Of a stretch of DNA of 64,000 nt, positions 1 through 10,874 are shown one piece after another. A program made the translations under genes and the position numbers. The DNA is from Tulasnella sp. 424 (lineage: Eukaryota > Basidiomycota > Agaricomycetes > Cantharellales > Tulasnellaceae). The notes below the pieces were generated by a model. It was not told the DNA's origin, did not search any database, and saw only the letters and a program-made list of their open reading frames with translations. Numbering within the stretch: the stretch's first letter is position 1; every line of letters starts with the position of its first letter. The stretch lies in the NCBI GenBank assembly GCA_019633425.1, contig WSUB01000072.1:62001-126000 (forward strand), read 5' to 3'.

Positions 1-1222
1 TCAGGTTAAACCCTAATAAAGGGGCAATGTTTCGATGCCGAAGAGCCGTCCATATTTTAACCTCCCGGTTAAGTCGCTGACAGAAGGAACTATTAGATTG
101 GCCGGGGACACTGAAGCAGCTGTTCTCCAGGAATTAGGGCTACCTTTTGTAACTTGCGATCGATTTCGTACGTATCGAGACTTTTGCCCATTTTGACGGC
201 GCGGAGTCTTTTAACTGCCACCTAATGCAGCCCAAGGAAGATTAATCGAGGGAGCTGTGGGTGCCCGAGAAGACTGACCAAGGTGGAAGATCCGTTAGGG
301 AATCGGGCGTCGCATTGAAAGACGTCACTAAAACCTCCATACGCTGTTGCAGTGGGGCTCCGTTGTCGATAATGCCCTACTTCCCCTTCGACGGTAGTGA
401 TGAATTCAATCCATGGCACTGCGTCTGCATCAGGGCTGCCCCTTGAAAAGGATCCCGTGTCAGCACGATGATAGGCTCACTCACGGGTCTCCTTGGGGGG
501 ATTACCGAGACCTAAGAGGGGTGCCTTTCGAAGGAACCACAGCTTCAAATTCCGGCTCAATAACGCTCCTAGATGCGCTCTGCCCTCCTGAATGAACTAA
601 TATCTTGCTATCACTCCCAGACACTGGTTCTCGGGAGCTAGCCTACGAACGTTCGAGGATCAGATTGTTAAGGAGGCACATCTGACAGGAAAAAGCAAGG
701 CCTTACCAAGAGGTCATCAAAACTTATTGCCTGATATTGACTGGTTTGAGGGTGTGGAATTCCATACCCGGGGTTGTACGGATGTGACCCGACGAGGTTT
801 GCAGGAAGGGGTTGGAAAGCAAGATCGAGGAACGTCGGTGAATGCATACGAACATCTAATTCAGTGCGTTTAGGATCTCGCTCCGGGGTATCTGGATCCG
901 GGCCGAAGGCCTCGTCTCTGCTACGCTTTAATCCTGATTGCGGCTTATGATGTTCCGGATGCGAATAATATACGGAGTCTACTAGGTTGCCGTGGTGGGT
1001 TAGGTCGAACGTTCTGGGAGCATTATTTCGATTAGACCGATTTGCCCTGCCTGCGGATAGACCTACGGTCCACGGAGTTCAGAGAGACTGAACCGGTTGC
1101 GAGATGACGGGAAACCTACCTGGCCGGCCATCTATATCCGAGGGTTCAGGTTGCAACCTCGAGGGAGATGAATTGAGTCTAGCGCGCTCTCTTCTGCGTC
1201 GTTTGCGAAAAGTGGGGTTCAT
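1..1222 (-). CDS. Protein kinase, left tandem copy (partial, 3' part beyond window)
   Basis: The 5' part of a second copy of the kinase gene at 2144-4481, running off the left edge. The start MNPT at 1222 matches MDPT of the right copy. Conserved pieces in order: a Ser/Pro-rich N-terminal region containing SGLKRSRDEAF, a stretch starting ASSREP, the glycine-rich segment AYGGFSDVFQC, strand beta-3 with VAVKRLR, and RLNREVKIW at the edge. All these exons read open. Exon 1 looks frameshifted, but a 69-nt intron with donor CCAG|GTAGGT, branch CTGAAC and acceptor CGCAG restores the frame, and the right copy has an intron of the same length at the same place. The catalytic loop, DFG and C-lobe lie outside the window, so integrity beyond the edge is unknown. 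Being kinase-like is clear; whether it is functional is not. Confidence 0.75.
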
Positions 1223-1502
1223 GTAAACGGAATGAGTTGGAGACGGAAAGTGGTGGTGAGAAGGGAAAGGGACAAGCGGAATACGCGCAGTTACAACAGG
1301 CTATCGCGATCAATCTATCTCCCAAATTAAATGGCGCATTTGTACTTCGAATGTCGAAGCCCCACAGGCAAAACCCCGTTTCCCACACTCTTCGGTGTCC
1401 TTCTAAGTTATCGATCCCCACCCTCCTTTGGACGAGTCTGGTCGAATTCGGCAGACATGAATCGATAGGAGAGAGGTATGGTTGTTAAAATTCACTGAAA
1501 CT
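1..1502. repeat. Left arm of about 1.5-kb direct tandem duplication
   Basis: This stretch aligns collinearly with 3247 to about 4808. It covers kinase exons 1 to part of 6 and about 280 bp of upstream sequence. Identity is visibly high but with many substitutions and small indels, so the duplication is not recent. Base 1 aligns with base 3247, and the unit must continue beyond the left edge, giving a repeat spacing near 3.25 kb. Confidence 0.85.
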
Positions 1503-2143
1503 AGATTCCAAAGGAATCAATCACAGAGCTCAAACAATATTCCTGAAGGAAGCGGTGTTCGACTAGGTTGAGCCGGTGTTTGCATTTCTTCCACAGCTCG
1601 CCGGCTCCCTGTTGGACCCCTATTATCTGGAATGAAGTTCAAAATACACGAGAGTTGGTGCATACCTTGGGCTCCTTATCCGCGAAGCTTACATTGTATC
1701 CGTAAACCGCGTGAGAGGTGAAGGGGAATATCTGTGACGACATGCGCATGAAGCCCCGGATCCTAGCAACAAGATTCCAGCGAGGGGTTACGAGTTCAGA
1801 AAGCGAGCCAGCAGCAGAGGACGCTTGGTTAGGTGCTAAAGGAGCATATTACAACGTGATACAAAGCAGTCGATATTAGGTAATGTGCCAGGTCTAAGAA
1901 AAAAGGCCAGTGACATAGGTATATACGACAGCGCCACAGCAAGCACTAGGGGCACTCCACCAAATGTACTATATGCAGCAGCGCTTTTAGACGTACATAT
2001 GATGATTTTAGAAACAGGGTAAGGCGTTGGTATTGGATCGTAGCCGGTTCCTCTATATATCACATAAACCGTGGGGTGTAGTTTGTGCGATGAAGAAATA
2101 TAACTGGACAAGTGGGTGGGGCCTGGCGAGCTCGGCGATTGCT
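1223..2143. other. Intergenic: promoter of left kinase and 3' flank of right kinase
   Basis: About 920 bp. The first 280 bp resemble the sequence upstream of the right kinase (4482-4808), as expected for a duplicated promoter. I see no supported gene; short open frames here have no recognisable content. Confidence 0.5.
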
Positions 2144-4481
2144 CTAAGTGGGCATATAGAAACCATCCAGACCTGCAGGACTCCACTTCTGCCGAGGCGG
2201 TGTGGGCAGGGGGGGCTGGAGAAGTTGGGTGTCCCCTTTATGTGTGCTCCGAGGTATAACTTGAAAAGGTAGCGGTTGGTTCGGAAGCATAGGCTGCGGT
2301 GACCAGGAAAAGAGGTTCTCATCATGCGATAATGGAGAAACGGAGCGTTCGAGGATTCGTGATAGCGATGTTGGAGGAGCCGTTGATTTGCTCACTGGAA
2401 ATGTCGGAATATATGAGATTGCACCTGGGTACGATTGCTTATCCTCTGTGGAACGGGCAGGTTCCATGATTGATCCTAGCTGCGGGGGTGGAGGATCCAA
2501 GCGTTGAACGACGACCCACATAGCGGGTCGCTCGGCGGGCTTTACTTTCCAGCAGGATTGTAGAACCTCTTTCAAGCCTGACACTTGAAGATCTGGGTAA
2601 TCGGCTTCGACGCATATGGGTTGAGCTCCATTGTATCGAGCGAGGTAAAGCGCCTGATCCTTTTTTCCCTTAAAAGGAACGTCTCCGGTGAGAATCTCCC
2701 GAAGATCACTGGATTAGCGGGTTTGTACTTTGGTTTAAGGAAAAGAGCCAACTCACAAAGAAGGCTACACACCCGAAGCTGAATATATCTGTGTTACAGG
2801 AACGAGAGGTGTCTTCTTCAAGCAACAGTTCCGGTGCTATCCATCTTGCGTTTCCCGCATCCCGTAGAGAGGTAGAACTCACAGCTGTGACCCCTTGTTC
2901 GACCTCGACTGCCTTGCTCAGACCAAAATCAATCAGTTTAGCAACGCCGTCTACATCGATCAAAACGTTGTCCTGCGACGATGTGAGTCTGCGATCCAAT
3001 GAAAAGAAGAACGTGTTGGCCTACAGGCTTAAGATCGCCATGAACAATAGCTGGGCTGCGTCCATGAAGATAAGCAACTCCTGCAGCGACCTGCCGGATC
3101 TGGAGAGCGGGGCGAATTAAGATCACGCGTCAAATGTGAAAACGCAGAGCGCACCAATTTCATCCTATCCGCGTCGGGATTCGCCTCCAGATGTGTTGCG
3201 ATATTTCCATTGGTGAACCAAGCTGATATAATACACACTTCTCCACTCAGGCTAAAACCTAATAGAGGGGCAATGTTCGGATGTTGGAGGGTCATCCATA
3301 TTTTAACCTCACGATTAAGGCGCTGACAGAAGGAACTGTAAGACTGGCTGGAGGCGCTGAAGTAGCTGCACCCGAGAGTTAAGACTCACCTTTTGTAACT
3401 TGCGATCGATCTGGTACGTGTCGAGGCTTTTGCACATTTTGACAGCGCGGAGTCTCTTGACAGCTACCTAATACAGCCCAAGGAAGAAGATTAATCGAGG
3501 GACTTACGGGTACCTGAGGGGCTGACCAGCGTGGAAGATCCATCAGGAAATCGAGCGTCACATTGAAAGATGTCGCTAAAACCCCCATACGCTGATGCAG
3601 TTGCGCCTCGCTGTCGATAAAGACCTACATCCCCTTCGGCGGTAGTGCTGAATGTGATCCATGGCATTATAACTGTATCGGGGTCGTCCCTAAAAGGAAG
3701 ACTCTGTGTGAGCACGATGATAGACTCACTGACCGACCTCGATGAAGGAATTACCGATGCGCGCGAGTGCTGCCTTTTGAAGTAACTAGAGCTTTAGATT
3801 CCGACCCGATAATGCTTTCTGAACCGTTCTGTCCTCCTGAGTTAATTATTATTGTGTTGTCCGTCCCAGTTCCCGGTTCCTGAAAGCTAGCCTACAAATG
3901 TTCGGGGATCAGCGTTCAAGGTAGATAAGATGGAAAAGTGCGAGTTTTACCGAGAATTGGTTTGATTGTGTTGCTGCATCTCGGCTACTTTGGGGTCTTA
4001 AAACGTTCCAGAGTCTCCCGGTGAAATAACGAGATGACCGAAATAGGCTTTCGGTTGCCGAGAGGAGGTGGTCAGGATCTAACAACCTCGATGGATGCTC
4101 ACGAGCATCCATTTGAGCGCGCTTAGGATCTTTCTTTGGGGTATCAGGATCTTCCCCGAAGGCCTGGTCCCTGGTACGCTTTAATCCTGACTGTTGTGGA
4201 TATACGCGTAGCGGGTCGAAGGCGCGCCACATGAATGGCGCGCCAGAAGCATCATCTATCCCATCTGGCGTGCCTGCAGATCGACGGACGAGCTCAGAGG
4301 GACTGAACGGGTTCCTTGATAATGAGAAACCGGCTAGCGCACCTGGCAGGTCACCTATCTCCGGGGTTTCAGCTTGCGAAGACGAGGGAGCCGGCGGGTC
4401 CTTTGCCCCGGGACGCATCCGTCTCAGAGGACTGAATACAATACAGTCTATGGGACCTACTTCCTGAAGAGTGGGATCCAT
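2144..4481 (-). CDS. TKL-type protein kinase with disordered N-terminus, right tandem copy
   Basis: Nine exons give 616 residues in one phase: 4343-4481, 3951-4273, 3755-3891, 3527-3689, 3390-3467, 3155-3322, 3025-3099, 2757-2972 and 2144-2695. The first 200 or so residues are Ser/Pro-rich and show no known domain. The kinase domain follows: AYGGFSDIF glycine loop, VAVKRLR lysine, REVKIW helix C, catalytic loop HGDLKPDN (the HGD form common in fungal TKL-like kinases), LIDFGLS, WIAPELL and DIFSFGCVAF. A Pro/Ser-rich tail of about 100 residues closes the protein. All catalytic residues are present, so it is probably active; the substrate is unknown. The start is chosen at MDPT because the left copy begins the same way. 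An in-frame upstream ATG at 4544 is possible. The last donor/acceptor pair (CTTT|GTGAGT and GGGAG|ATT) is the least certain. Confidence 0.85.
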
Positions 4482-4808
4482 GTAAAGGAAATGGAGCCCA
4501 GTCCAGTTGGAGACGGAGAAGTGGTGGTGAGAAGGGCAGGACAAGTGGAATACGTAGTTACGTACAGCGCTGCCGCGGGCTTATTGCGATTACTCTATCT
4601 CCTTAGAAAAGCGCAGTTGGACAACCGCAAGGTGGCATTCTCTTTAGACTTTCGAAGTCCCACAGCCAAAACCCGTTTCGCACACTCATCGGCGTCTTTG
4701 TGAATTATCTCGAGCCTGGACCAGCTTGGTCAAATTTCAGCAAACATGAATCGGTAAGAGAGATGATTCGGATCTAAAAAGAGATTTAGCTGTTACAATT
4801 GACTAAAC
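3247..4808. repeat. Right arm of about 1.5-kb direct tandem duplication
   Basis: This is the partner of 1-1502. Conservation is strongest in coding exons and fades just upstream of the start codon, around 4780-4808 against 1480-1502. Both arms have the same orientation. Confidence 0.85.
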
Positions 4809-4865
4809 TTTCGTTCTACTGTAAAGTGGGCCCGTCGTTCTGGTGAGACCGTCAGCCCAGGCTAG
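4482..4865. promoter_or_regulatory. Duplicated upstream region of the right kinase gene
   Basis: Upstream sequence of the right kinase, sharing blocks with 1223-1502, for example around 4500-4560 and the ACATGAATCG block near 4744. Conservation outside coding sequence suggests retained promoter elements, but it may simply reflect the extent of the duplication. No defined motif was recognised. Confidence 0.4.
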
Positions 4866-5107
4866 CAGCCACGCATACTTATCAACGCCGCTCTCCAGAC
4901 AATCGACGAAGCAGAGTTTCTGCTAGACCAAATGGTACGTATAGACCGCACTTCAACCAGACATACGACTTTCTGCTAACCGCCCATCTTCTGGAGCCGG
5001 CTCCTGATCCAGACGAAGAACCCTATGTCACGAAGCTCCGACAAAAGCTCAAAGATCTATTGACCAACCTCCGCGACGGGGCAGAAGGAGTCCTAAAGAA
5101 GGATTAA
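4866..5107 (+). CDS. Possible small gene, 5' end unresolved
   Basis: Two adjoining segments read as plausible protein. Bases 4866-4934 encode 23 residues ending in EAEFLLDQM. An intron follows with donor GTACGT and acceptor CTGGAG. Bases 4997-5107 then encode about 36 residues from PAPDPDEEPY to GVLKKD and a TAA stop. The second part is charged and helical in character (KLRQKLKDLL). A stop lies just upstream in frame, so a further 5' exon is needed, and I could not find an ATG exon in phase. It converges on ICP55, whose stop is 117 bp away. I do not recognise the family. It could be a real small protein with an undetected first exon, or a relic. Confidence 0.35.
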
Positions 5108-5223
5108 TAAAATGCCAGACCTCCGTATATAAAATATGGGGTTCAAAAGGAACGATGATCATCTGTGTCTGGTACTCCGAGTCATGATGGATCCGGCGGA
5201 CGGCAAGAGAGAACAGGGAACGT

Positions 5224-7484
5224 TTAATAAGGCCCGACGCCCAGTAACCCCTGGCACGTCCCTTCCACATCTGCGATTTCCAGAGGAGCGTTGGCCGTGA
5301 GCCGGACAGCGTGGTTCCGCTTGACGAGGATATCATCTTCTAGTCGGATACCCATGTTGTGGAACGCTTTGGGGAACATTGGGTCTGGTGGGACGTAGAT
5401 TCCTGCGAAGCAAGCGCAAAGTTGAGATGCAAATGAAGGCGCGGGGGTTAATATTCACTTACCAGGTTCGATTGTCACTACCATTCCGTCCTCAAGCCTA
5501 CAGACGGGCCTCCATCAGCGTCCGAATCCACACGTCTCATTAAAAACCACACTCACTTTCTCGCCCTCATTTCCCCACTCTCATGCAAATCAACCCCAAT
5601 CGCGTGACTCACGAAATGAGGGTACAGCCGATCCATATCGCCCAACGTCAACCCGAACGCGCTCCCAGAACCGAATCCAATCTGCTTCAACTCCTCCCGC
5701 AACGTCTCCACGGATTGACGATGAAGGTCGAACAACGACACGCCGTTCTCCTCGGTACACATTTCCGTGCAGGTTTTGAGGGTGTTCAAGACGGCGGTGT
5801 ATAGGTCTTTTTGGGGTTGCGTGAACGTTCCCGAGACTGGCCAGGTTCGGGCTATTGAGAGGGAACGCCGGATGATGAGCAAGGTATATCGACGTGGGAG
5901 GATTGTCAGCGGAAGACGTACTGATATCTGAAGCGTAGCCACTGTGTCGTTCCACAATGAGAAACAGTCAGTAAAATGATCAACCAACTGGACTCAAACC
6001 CGAAAGACGCACTGAAGTTCGCAGCCGGCATCCATCAACACCATCTCACCCTCTTCCATTACCTGGTTATTCGCTGTGTAATGGATCATCAACGCGTTGG
6101 ATCTAAGGAGGAGGTTTAGGGTAAATGGAGTGGGGGTTTGGAGTGAACGAACACCCACCCTGAAGCGACCACCGGCACATACGCAGGCCTCTCAGCTCCT
6201 CCTAGTGCACATATGTACTCGAAATGAGCTGCTAAATCCGCCTCAGACCTGCCAGGTTCAGTAAACTTCATCGTCTGCACGGTAAAACACGAACCATTTT
6301 AGTGAACCAAGGCATCGACAAGTACCACCACGACCCACCTTGGCATGTGCAGTTCCGCTCAACTGTCCAGCCAACTTCATCACCCTCTGCTCCGCCTCGC
6401 TCTTCACGCTCCTCATCTCCAACACCACAGGCGCAAGCTGCCGCACCGACCTCGGCCGCTTGGCATAAACCTCGCTCATCACGCTATCATACGTCGTCGG
6501 TCCACTCGACCCAAGCCCAGCGGGCTTGAATATATTCGACCACGTTCGCCTTTTGCTTTTGTACTTGCCCGAATCCTGCTGCGGACCAGACGTGTACAGG
6601 TCACCTTCCGTTTCAGCCAAGACCGACTGTAGATACGTTGGCAATTCGGTGATGGGTAGGACTTGGTCGACGCCTAGGAACTCGGGAGCGGCGTCCACGC
6701 CTGTTCGGGTACCGTCCCAGAGCTCTTGTCGCGGGTTTTTGGGACGGAGGAAGAGGGTGGATTTGTGACCTTTTGGTGTGGAAGGTGTTTTTTCGAGGAT
6801 TAGGGCGGATTCGGGTTCGTTGAAACCTGTGAGGTACCTGTTTTTTTTGGTAGGTTGTGCGTTAGGTGGCGAAAAGGACAAAACCGAGGCGGCTGTTTGG
6901 ATGGCATACCAAAAATCTGACGCTTGGCGGAAGCGATAACTGTTTGTGGTAGAGAATATGCCAAAAAATATAATGGTTTAGAATGGGTTAACAGCGCGGA
7001 TGGGTGTTGGACTCGCAATCACAATATCTCTGGGGAAGGTCGGCGTGTCAGTGGGACCATTCGACAGGGTGTACCAAAGATGGCTCACCTCCACTAGCAT
7101 ACTACAGAGCAGAGCGGGAGGCCAATCTGGTCAGTCACAACTTAACAAGACTGGGCCCAGCGTCACACGTACCTTGACGTTCCCAGCTAAACAGACAACC
7201 ACCGCATTGTCGTCACTCAAATTATCCATCAGCTTCTTCCTCCTCTGCATGTACTCGTTCTTGGTGATCCCAGGAGTGATCTCATTTGCTTTGAGTAAGT
7301 GCGGATGCGTCCTATGGGTTGGTTGGCCATGGGTCGCAGGCTTGAGTGACTTCGGTAAAGATGGTGTCCGAACTGCCTGTGAGTACCGCCTGATTGGTAA
7401 TTTTGATGAAGATGTTGATGATAGTGATATTCTCGAGACGATCTTGCTGCGATATAGTAGCGTCGCTGCTGTTTTTGCGGACAT
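5224..7484 (-). CDS. ICP55: Mitochondrial intermediate cleaving aminopeptidase (XPNPEP3/Icp55)
   Basis: An M24 metallopeptidase of the aminopeptidase P family. In yeast Icp55 removes one residue from proteins already cleaved by the mitochondrial processing peptidase, stabilising them. The N-terminus is Ser/Arg-rich without acidic residues, as in a matrix presequence, and is followed by HPHLLK and ITKNEYMQRR of the N-terminal domain. Downstream come YLTGFNEPES, TMKFTEPG and the metal ligands: Asp in MDAGCE, Asp in YASDI, His in SHAIGVDLHES, Glu in TIEPGIYVPP and Glu in IRLEDD. It ends after ADVEGTCQGLLG. The consensus around KYASGEIFYRFRQASDFW is recovered only by joining exon 7173-7484 to a 13-nt exon (7089-7101), a 7-nt exon (7023-7029) and exon 6910-6939. 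All phases then agree. Confidence 0.92.
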
Positions 7485-7650
7485 TCCAAGTGGTGCGAAC
7501 GCTGCCTCGGGTCGGACGAGTTGTTCGGTGGTCGAAAACTTGGAAAATGCGTAACGTGACTATTCGGTTACGTCACACCGAAGGTCGGCGCCACGTGAAT
7601 CCCAGCCACTTCCGAATTCTCCCCCTTCGAGTTCCTCTGGCAAAAAGCTT

Positions 7651-7922
7651 CTACAGAAGACCACGGAGATGTCGAAATCGAATGGCGGCGATGTCGTAAT
7701 GGATTGTGGCAATGGAAGGGGGACGAGTCACTTGTTTCCCCTTGCCCATGTCCACCCAGTTCGGTGGGGTCAAATTTGCCGTCTTGGCCACATTCCTGTA
7801 CGTGAATCATGAAAAGCGAGACATTTAGTGAAAGCATACGAGACACTTCCACTTCTGTAGATCAGTAGCGTGAAGAAGGCAACCAACGCCCACTTGCCAG
7901 CACCTCCCTGGGTTCTCCGCAT
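7651..7922 (-). CDS. Possible small single-pass membrane protein
   Basis: A tentative model upstream of ICP55 on the same strand. From ATG 7922 it reads MRRTQGGAGKW followed by a hydrophobic run ALVAFFTLLIY. An intron of about 44 nt (donor GTATGC, acceptor CGTACAG) leads to NVAKTANLTPPNWVDMGKGK and a stop at 7651. Basic residues before a single hydrophobic segment would suit a small inner-membrane or ER protein. I do not recognise a family. A second intron starting at GTGACT is possible and would change the C-terminus. It may instead be 5' untranslated sequence of ICP55. Confidence 0.3.
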
Positions 7923-8525
7923 GGTCTCACAGCGTGGTGCATTTCAACTTTAGTTCAAGCACCACCTGTCCTCGGGCACAGGCCGGGCTCTTCTTATAAT
8001 TGACCGCAAATCTGAAACGATTCAGACTGGAGCGCATGGAAGTCCAACGGCATCCTGGTTGCCGGCGCCTACCCGATTTACCGTGTTGCAACGATCTCGG
8101 CGAGGGACCACACGGCTTGTCCCCAGCCCGGCCTCCGATATCCTTTCCCCTTTCCTTGTCGAGTCTGGTCCGAGCCAACGATGAACCTACAGTAGTTCTG
8201 CAAGAGGCGCGCGAAGCGAAGAAGAAGAAGGAGATTCCCCGGAATTGAATTGAGTGTAATTAACTCGTGGGTGAGTGTGTGACAAGCCTCCAAACATTTC
8301 TCATTCCGCGCCCCTCGAACTACCTCCGCGCGCATCCCCGTCTCAAGGGACCACAACCAAAAAATAACCAAGCAGGGGCACGTTCCGAGCCAAGCAACCG
8401 CATGAAGGCTTCTTTCGCTCCTATGTATTCACCCCCCTGCCCGTAACATTTTATCACTTATTATACCCTCGGCACGCGTCCTCCCAGAAAACCTGGTCTC
8501 CCCCCTTCGTTCCCGTATCTACCCC
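7923..8525. other. Intergenic upstream of the first DUF6533 gene
   Basis: About 600 bp without a supported gene. Pyrimidine-rich tracts just before 8526 are typical of fungal core promoters. Confidence 0.4.
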
Positions 8526-10874
8526 ATGAGCCCTCTACTGCGCTCCCTCGCAATTGGAGCGGCAGCATCATCTGGAGGGAGCTCAATGGCCCTCCCTATG
8601 GACATTGTTCGGAGGATAGTGGCAGATGAAGTGTCCACAATGTCCAAGGCCGAGTACCTGCAAGATATCAGGCAAGGGTTTCCGGTGCGATACGGTTGTG
8701 TAGGTCCCTCCCGAGTCATAGCGTGCCCCAAGTCTCAACTCTAATTCAAGGTTTCTGCTTTGGCGCTCATTTCTTTCTGCAGGTGGCGGCGGTTACGATC
8801 GTACTTTGGGATTGGGGTACGCCACAGCTTGAAATCGTCAAGCAAAGATGACTGACCCCAAGCTTGCGGCATAGTGACTAATCTTTCAGACGAGGTCGAA
8901 TTCATCTGGGTGCGCTTGCCTCCTTCCATGTACTCCGCAGACCACTAACTCAGACCGGGACCCCGACAGCTGCGGGCATCTGGAATGAGCGGCAGGCCGC
9001 TGTATTGTTTTATCCGATACGCCGGTTTCGCATACCAAGTCTACGACCTCATCAGTCAATTTGGCGTGTGGGAGAGCGTCGCATAGTGAGTGGGATTTTC
9101 TGACTCCTTGGAAAGCGGGACCGAAAAAGGTGGAAATGCTAAATTTTCTGCTCGAAATCCAGTTGCAAGGTGTACTACGCGTTCTTACCCATTGGAACTC
9201 TAGTAAGTCGCCCCGATATTCACTCCTGTAGATCAATTGACTAAGTCCTTAACCTTCTTGTTAGGCATTCCTTTATGCAGCTGACGTCCTGCTCGCATAC
9301 CGCGCTCTTTGTCTATGGCGAATGAACCGCACGCTCGTCATTTTCAACGTCGTTGTGTTCTTGATATCAGTCATAGCGAGCACGGTATTCGCGGCCTTTT
9401 CGATATCCCAATACAACATTGTTCCAACACCCAGGTTCCTAACGGGCTGCTGGGTGAGCATACCCGACTATAACTTTGTTGCCCCTGTACCTGGTGCGTG
9501 TTCAGATACCGTCCATAGCGAAAATAACCTCATCCTGAATCATCACTTTTAATCGTCGTTGCAGGGCTCTTGTTCGAATTCTGGGTGTTCGCACTCGTGC
9601 TCTTCCGCGCAATATCGTTTTCGAAGAAAGATGGTCTGAAAATTAGCAAATTGGGCGTCGTGCAGATGCTCTTCAAGGACTCCATGTGGTGGTTTTTCAT
9701 GTGAGTTCATGGTTCGGGGTTCTGTGTGCACCCCGAACCACTGCTCACATGCTACGCCTCCAATCTACAGGATCACGGTACTCCTCGTTGTCAATACCCT
9801 CTTCTTGGCAGTTGCTCCGGTACGCATAGCGTGTTTCACAGATTCATGGTCCGAGTCTTTTTGCTCACCCACGGCTTTCTTGCCCACGCACCATCGCAGA
9901 CGAACCTTTCTTTATTCTTCATCCCTTTATTCCGCACTTTCGTCATCGTTTTCGGATGTAATCTCGTTCTTCGTATGCGCCGGGCTGCGGCTGGGAACTC
10001 ACGACTGCCGACTCCGATCGAAATGGCTACTTGGCAGCACGAGCATCATCAACATCAGAACCGCAACGCACCCGCAGAACAACAACGGCACACTCGAACC
10101 TCGAGTAACAACACCAACTCTCGCACGAAATTCCGCATCCCGTGTCCTTATTGTAGGAAGCTCGTTCGGTTAGGGTCGAAGAAGCTCGGATGGCATTGCA
10201 GAGACGACGAAAACGACAACGACCGGAACAACAGCAACAGCAGCAACGACGCTCCGGGAGGTTCGCGGTCGATTTCTACGACGGAAGCGCAGCGGATCGA
10301 ACGGACGTTGGACATCGCTCAGAAGATGGGCTTACCGCCGGCGCTTCACCAGGACTTGATGATGTGGTACGACCCTTTGACTACGCTCAATCAAAATACG
10401 ACCACCGTGCTGGAGTTGACCTCCGTATCGGGCCCCGCTCACGAGCAAGGTGGTGGTGGAGTGACCTCGACTTCGGAGGTAGATGGAACCGTCACCGCGA
10501 CGTCTGACGAGAGGTCTTTGAAGAAGGAAGTGTTCTTGAAGAGTCCCAGAACTAGAGTCGTTGGATTAGCACCAGCTGGCCACCGCCATGCAAAATCATC
10601 CTTGTCTGGGGGATCATGCTGGGACTATCCCGATCACAGGACAAGCAGCAGCCCAACGGATGTGCGTTCTGCGGGGTTAGGCTCTGGAAAGGGTGATTAT
10701 GACGAAGACGAGGAAGATGGAAGGGTGGAGTTCAATGTGAGGTACGTTCTTGGTGAGGAGGACGAAGAGGAGGAGGACGGGGATGTTGGAGTGAGTAGCG
10801 CTCGTGGACAAGGTGCTGGGAGGTGGGTGGATGTTGAGGGAGTGGATCGGACTAGGCCGCCAAGGCAGGGATAA
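8526..10874 (+). CDS. DUF6533-type multi-pass membrane protein, copy 1
   Basis: A member of the basidiomycete DUF6533 family; molecular function unknown. The exons join to give AAVTIVLWDWVTNLSDEV with EFIW, the family signature, then RPLYCFIRYAGFAYQ, CKVYYAFLP, the hydrophobic segment starting AFLYAADVLLAYRALCLWR, a long transmembrane stretch to the FLTGCW motif, FEFWVFALVLFRAI, KDSMWWFF and LFRTFVIVFGCNLVLRMR. About seven membrane segments are likely. A long hydrophilic tail follows, with CPYCRKL, an Asn/Ser-rich run and Glu/Asp-rich stretches before the stop. Notable exons include 8875-8909; its acceptor CATAG rather than the later CAG was chosen because it restores the spacing seen in copy 2. 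Membrane segments and tail are homologous to 19380-21236 (MGLPPA against IGLPPA). Confidence 0.8.

Noticed and set aside
1030..1115. Apparent frameshift and stop in exon 1 of the left kinase copy
   Set aside because: A 69-nt intron with good donor, branch and acceptor sits exactly there and has a counterpart of equal length in the right copy; the frame is restored.
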